Assembly: GCA_022402525.1 (NCBI GenBank)
Contig: JAKRSB010000081.1
Location: 62,001 to 126,000 of the forward strand
Direction: 5' to 3'
DNA from: Thermosynechococcaceae cyanobacterium MS004
Lineage (GTDB): Bacteria; Cyanobacteriota; Cyanobacteriia; Thermosynechococcales; Thermosynechococcaceae
Length of the DNA stretch: 64,000 nucleotides
Below the pieces are notes generated by a model. That model did not search any database. It had not been told where the DNA came from and saw nothing but the letters and a program-made list of their open reading frames with translations. Positions 62,561 to 64,000 of this stretch are shown one piece after another. The translations under genes were made by a program, and so were the position numbers. Positions within the stretch are counted from its first letter, which is position 1. Every line of letters begins with the position of its first letter.

Positions 62561-62786
62561 TTAGCACCTCGCCTGACAGCACCTGTGCAACTCGAAGGGC
62601 AAGACTTTTTTGATGGTCTGTCTGGGCAAAGACTTTTTGAAATTCTTGGGCGCGCTCAAGGTGTCTGTTGACTTCAGTGGCCATCTCTTCAGATGAGTCT
62701 GCATACTCGCTAACGGCATAATGCAGCGCCAGTCCTTGCAGTGTGGCCAGATTTTTGTAGAATTCCAGTTCATTCACTTCATTCAT
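62550..62786 (-). CDS. Small helical phage protein
   Basis: A 78-residue helical protein (MNEVNELEFYKNLATLQGLA, VNRHLERAQEFQKVFAQTDH). An ATG at 62786 is used; the longer frame reaches into the preceding gene. It overlaps that gene by 8 bp. Unknown function. Confidence 0.6.
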   Translation of the reverse strand: MNEVNELEFYKNLATLQGLALHYAVSEYADSSEEMATEVNRHLERAQEFQKVFAQTDHQKSLALRVAQVLSGEVLNAY

Positions 62787-63051
62787 GGGTTTTGAATAGT
62801 TGCTCCCTGTCCAATTGCCTCCGAGCCGCAAGCTTGGAAGGATCGCCCTCAAGGTTCTTGGGGGCTGTTTCCTCATCTAATGCTTTGTCTAGTGCCTCGG
62901 CAACGTTCAGCCAATGAGGACAAAATTCATTTGCCAATGGCTCAATCTGGTTTTTGATGAGGCGCTTGAGTAGTCCTGGGGCAGCGCCTAGGCCGCACTC
63001 AAGCTCAAGAATTAGGCGATTGTCTTTAATCTCAAGGCGAAGTCTGCTCAT
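62779..63051 (-). CDS. Small phage protein, first gene of the early operon
   Basis: A 90-residue protein with a short beta start (MSRLRLEIKDNRLILELECG) and a long amphipathic helical part (LKRLIKNQIEPLANEFC). The family is not recognised. It seems to be first in the leftward operon that continues to 56504; a promoter would lie in the gap to its right. Confidence 0.6.
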   Translation of the reverse strand: MSRLRLEIKDNRLILELECGLGAAPGLLKRLIKNQIEPLANEFCPHWLNVAEALDKALDEETAPKNLEGDPSKLAARRQLDREQLFKTHE

Positions 63052-63312
63052 TGGGTTTAGTGGTTGTGGGTGAGTGGCTGTGGGGAGGAAGGCGATCGCC
63101 CTAGAGCAAGGCGATCGCGGTTAACCCTAGGAGTGCCGTTTTTAACGGGGTGACGCTCCCCGTGTCGGTTTTTACGGCTCTAGTAATGGGGTTTTACGAA
63201 AGGCCATCCTCAAGGGAGAAGGGCTACAACTGTGTGATGCAGCAGCGCAGCAGAAACACGCCCGACTAGCAGGCTGAGTTTCTATTCGGCTGGGGGAAAG
63301 ATTTAAGCGGCG
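63052..63312. other. Gap before the early operon, hairpin and HIP1 sites
   Basis: The 261-bp gap contains two HIP1 sites (about 63092 and 63111) and a hairpin ACGGGG-N7-CCCCGT (63145-63163) without a clean T run on the strand of the flanking genes. No gene is seen. Confidence 0.45.
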
Positions 63313-63525
63313 CTATGCCGCGTTTTCTGAATATTTTTCAGGGAAAAGCTGAGACAAAGGAATTCCGGTTTTTTCGGAAATAGCTTTTTCAACTCTTCGT
63401 GAATTGGCAAGCCGCCACACGACTCGGCGCACCGCATTAGGCGATTTGCAGCCTAGCTCTCTGCTTAGCAGAGAGTATGAGGAGCCTTGATCTCGCAAGG
63501 CAAGCCAGATAAGCTCAGGTCGCAT
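63313..63525 (-). CDS. Cro/Ner-like DNA-binding protein
   Basis: A 70-residue protein with a helix-turn-helix of Ner/Nlp or XRE type (SYSLLSRELGCKSPNAVRRV, then VEKAISEKTGIPLSQLFPEK). An ATG at 63525 is used instead of a TTG at 63579, which would overlap the operator. Divergent to the repressor gene, it is probably the Cro-like arm of the switch. Confidence 0.75.
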   Translation of the reverse strand: MRPELIWLALRDQGSSYSLLSRELGCKSPNAVRRVVWRLANSRRVEKAISEKTGIPLSQLFPEKYSENAA

Positions 63526-63552
63526 AGGTTTCTTTTTTAGAACTAGATCTAG

Positions 63553-63605
63553 TTTCCTGCATTTAGCAGGAAAAGTCAATCTTTATTCCCGCATTTCCCA
63601 GGAAA
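63553..63605. promoter_or_regulatory. Twin 21-bp operators of the immunity switch
   Basis: Site 1, TTTCCTGC-ATTTA-GCAGGAAA (63553-63573), is a perfect inverted repeat. Site 2 (63585-63605) matches it at 17 of 21 positions and is less symmetric (TTCCCGC... CAGGAAA). Their centres are 32 bp apart. Site 2 overlaps the repressor's ribosome binding site. Confidence 0.75.
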
Positions 63606-63607
63606 TT

Positions 63608-64000
63608 ATGTCTGAATCTTTTGGAGAACGGTTGAAACGCTTGATAAATAAGGAGTTTGAATCGGTCAGTGAATTTGCCAGGAAGATCAAGAAGTCTTCT
63701 AAAACAGTTGACACCTGGCTTCCTAGTCCTACCAGAGAGAGATTAAGTCGGCCAAGAAAGCAGGAAGATCTGGACGCGATCGCTGAAGCCCTTAAGGTGT
63801 CAGTAGCCTACCTGTTAACTGGGGAAGATAGTCTTCTGGAGCCGAAAGGCATTGCCACGCCAGAAGAGTTGGGCACGGTGGCATACGTTAACCTAATTAA
63901 CGTGACAGTAGGTGCAGGGAATGGTCACTACGTGCAGTCTGAAGAAGTGATCGAGGTTCTTGAAATCTCTAAGTTTTTCTTGAGAGCCTACGGGCTTTCA
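63608..64000 (+). CDS. CI/LexA-like phage repressor (3' end outside window)
   Basis: 131 codons are open to the right edge. The N-terminus is an XRE-type HTH (FGERLKRLINKEFESVSEFA, KSSKTVDTWL, LKVSVAYLLTGED). From about residue 90 the sequence (VNLINVTVGAGNGHYVQSEE) looks like the start of an S24 peptidase domain, with an Ala-Gly of the self-cleavage type. It would repress the early operon and be inactivated by RecA on DNA damage; that is inferred from the family. Confidence 0.88.
   Translation, partial: MSESFGERLKRLINKEFESVSEFARKIKKSSKTVDTWLPSPTRERLSRPRKQEDLDAIAEALKVSVAYLLTGEDSLLEPKGIATPEELGTVAYVNLINVTVGAGNGHYVQSEEVIEVLEISKFFLRAYGLS

Larger units (their letters stand above)
54772..64000. 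mobile_element. Prophage or related integrative element, left part
   Basis: From the tRNA-Val gene to the right edge the genes change from host to phage type: tyrosine recombinase, excisionase-like HTH, a leftward early operon of overlapping small genes, Dam methyltransferase fusion, nuclease, phage metallopeptidase, and a divergent repressor region. No structural genes are in view, so a satellite or plasmid-like element is not excluded. attL is presumably the 3' part of the tRNA; attR is outside the window. HIP1 sites are present, so the element appears adapted to cyanobacteria. Confidence 0.85.

Noticed and set aside
63145-63163. Hairpin ACGGGG/CCCCGT as a terminator
   Set aside because: No T run directly follows on the strand of the flanking genes; the element may be structural or chance.
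1-64000. CRISPR array among the repeats
   Set aside because: None of the tandem repeats has the regular repeat-spacer pattern with unique spacers; units are contiguous, and no cas gene is present.
1-64000. The many GCGATCGC octamers as a special repeat array
   Set aside because: They are HIP1 sites, over-represented in many cyanobacterial genomes, dispersed through genes and not a local feature.

Overview
The window is chromosomal DNA from a cyanobacterium. The evidence is the very frequent octamer GCGATCGC (HIP1), a complete ARTO-type terminal oxidase operon, a CYP110-type P450, cyanobacterial families of unknown function in their usual pairings (DUF3038 with DUF4335; YtxH with DUF948; DUF928 with CHAT and CHASE2 proteins), and a group 1 sigma factor with a cyanobacterial N-terminus. 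Hopanoid (HpnH) and ergothioneine (EgtD) genes, and vMAP/CHAT-type signalling proteins, would suit a morphologically complex, possibly filamentous lineage, but the genus cannot be fixed from sequence alone.

Layout. 1-3.7 kb: 3'-truncated sigA, then an OmpR-type regulator and its histidine kinase. 3.8-7.4 kb: a MITE-like element, an Hsp70-like ATPase and an outer-membrane barrel protein. 7.4-16.7 kb: a signalling block with a TPR-CHAT protease, a DUF928 protein, an AAA-CHASE2 membrane protein, a vMAP-type AAA protein and an anchored protein of unknown function. 16.8-29 kb: mostly housekeeping (dnaG, dusA, egtD, mtnP) with CYP110, DUF3038/DUF4335, a divergent kinase-like protein, a DUF2235 hydrolase and a YciI protein. 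29-32 kb: a patch with two decayed transposases (IS630 and IS110 type) around a divergent P450/TetR pair with visible operators. 32-45.5 kb: rlmN, a lipoate ligase-like gene, a YtxH/DUF948 set, hpnH, a glutaredoxin, an M1 aminopeptidase, a Ser/Thr kinase fused to a PhnD-like binding domain, a DUF2939 protein and a GMC oxidoreductase. 45.5-49.9 kb: a translationally coupled oxidase operon (two DUF2231 proteins, then ctaC, ctaD, ctaE) in which subunit II has lost its CuA ligands. 50-54.7 kb: a ThuA-like protein, a second copy of the MITE-like element, an AT-rich stretch, a FucP-type transporter, aat and a UbiA prenyltransferase.

From tRNA-Val(GAC) at 54.77 kb to the right edge lies the left part of a prophage or related integrative element: integrase, convergent excisionase-like gene, a long leftward operon of small overlapping early genes (replisome-organizer-like protein, phage metallopeptidase, PD-(D/E)XK-like nuclease, and a three-part DUF3102/SH3-like-repeat/Dam methyltransferase fusion), and an immunity region with twin operators between a Cro/Ner-like gene and a CI/LexA-like repressor cut by the window edge. 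The element carries HIP1 sites, which suggests a long association with cyanobacterial hosts.

A recurrent theme is short tandem duplication (units of about 13-18 bp) in intergenic gaps and at the ends of genes, where it lengthens protein termini. The best candidates for something little described are the kinase-PhnD fusion, the DUF3102-SH3-Dam fusion, the CHAT/vMAP/CHASE2 block and the MITE-like pair.
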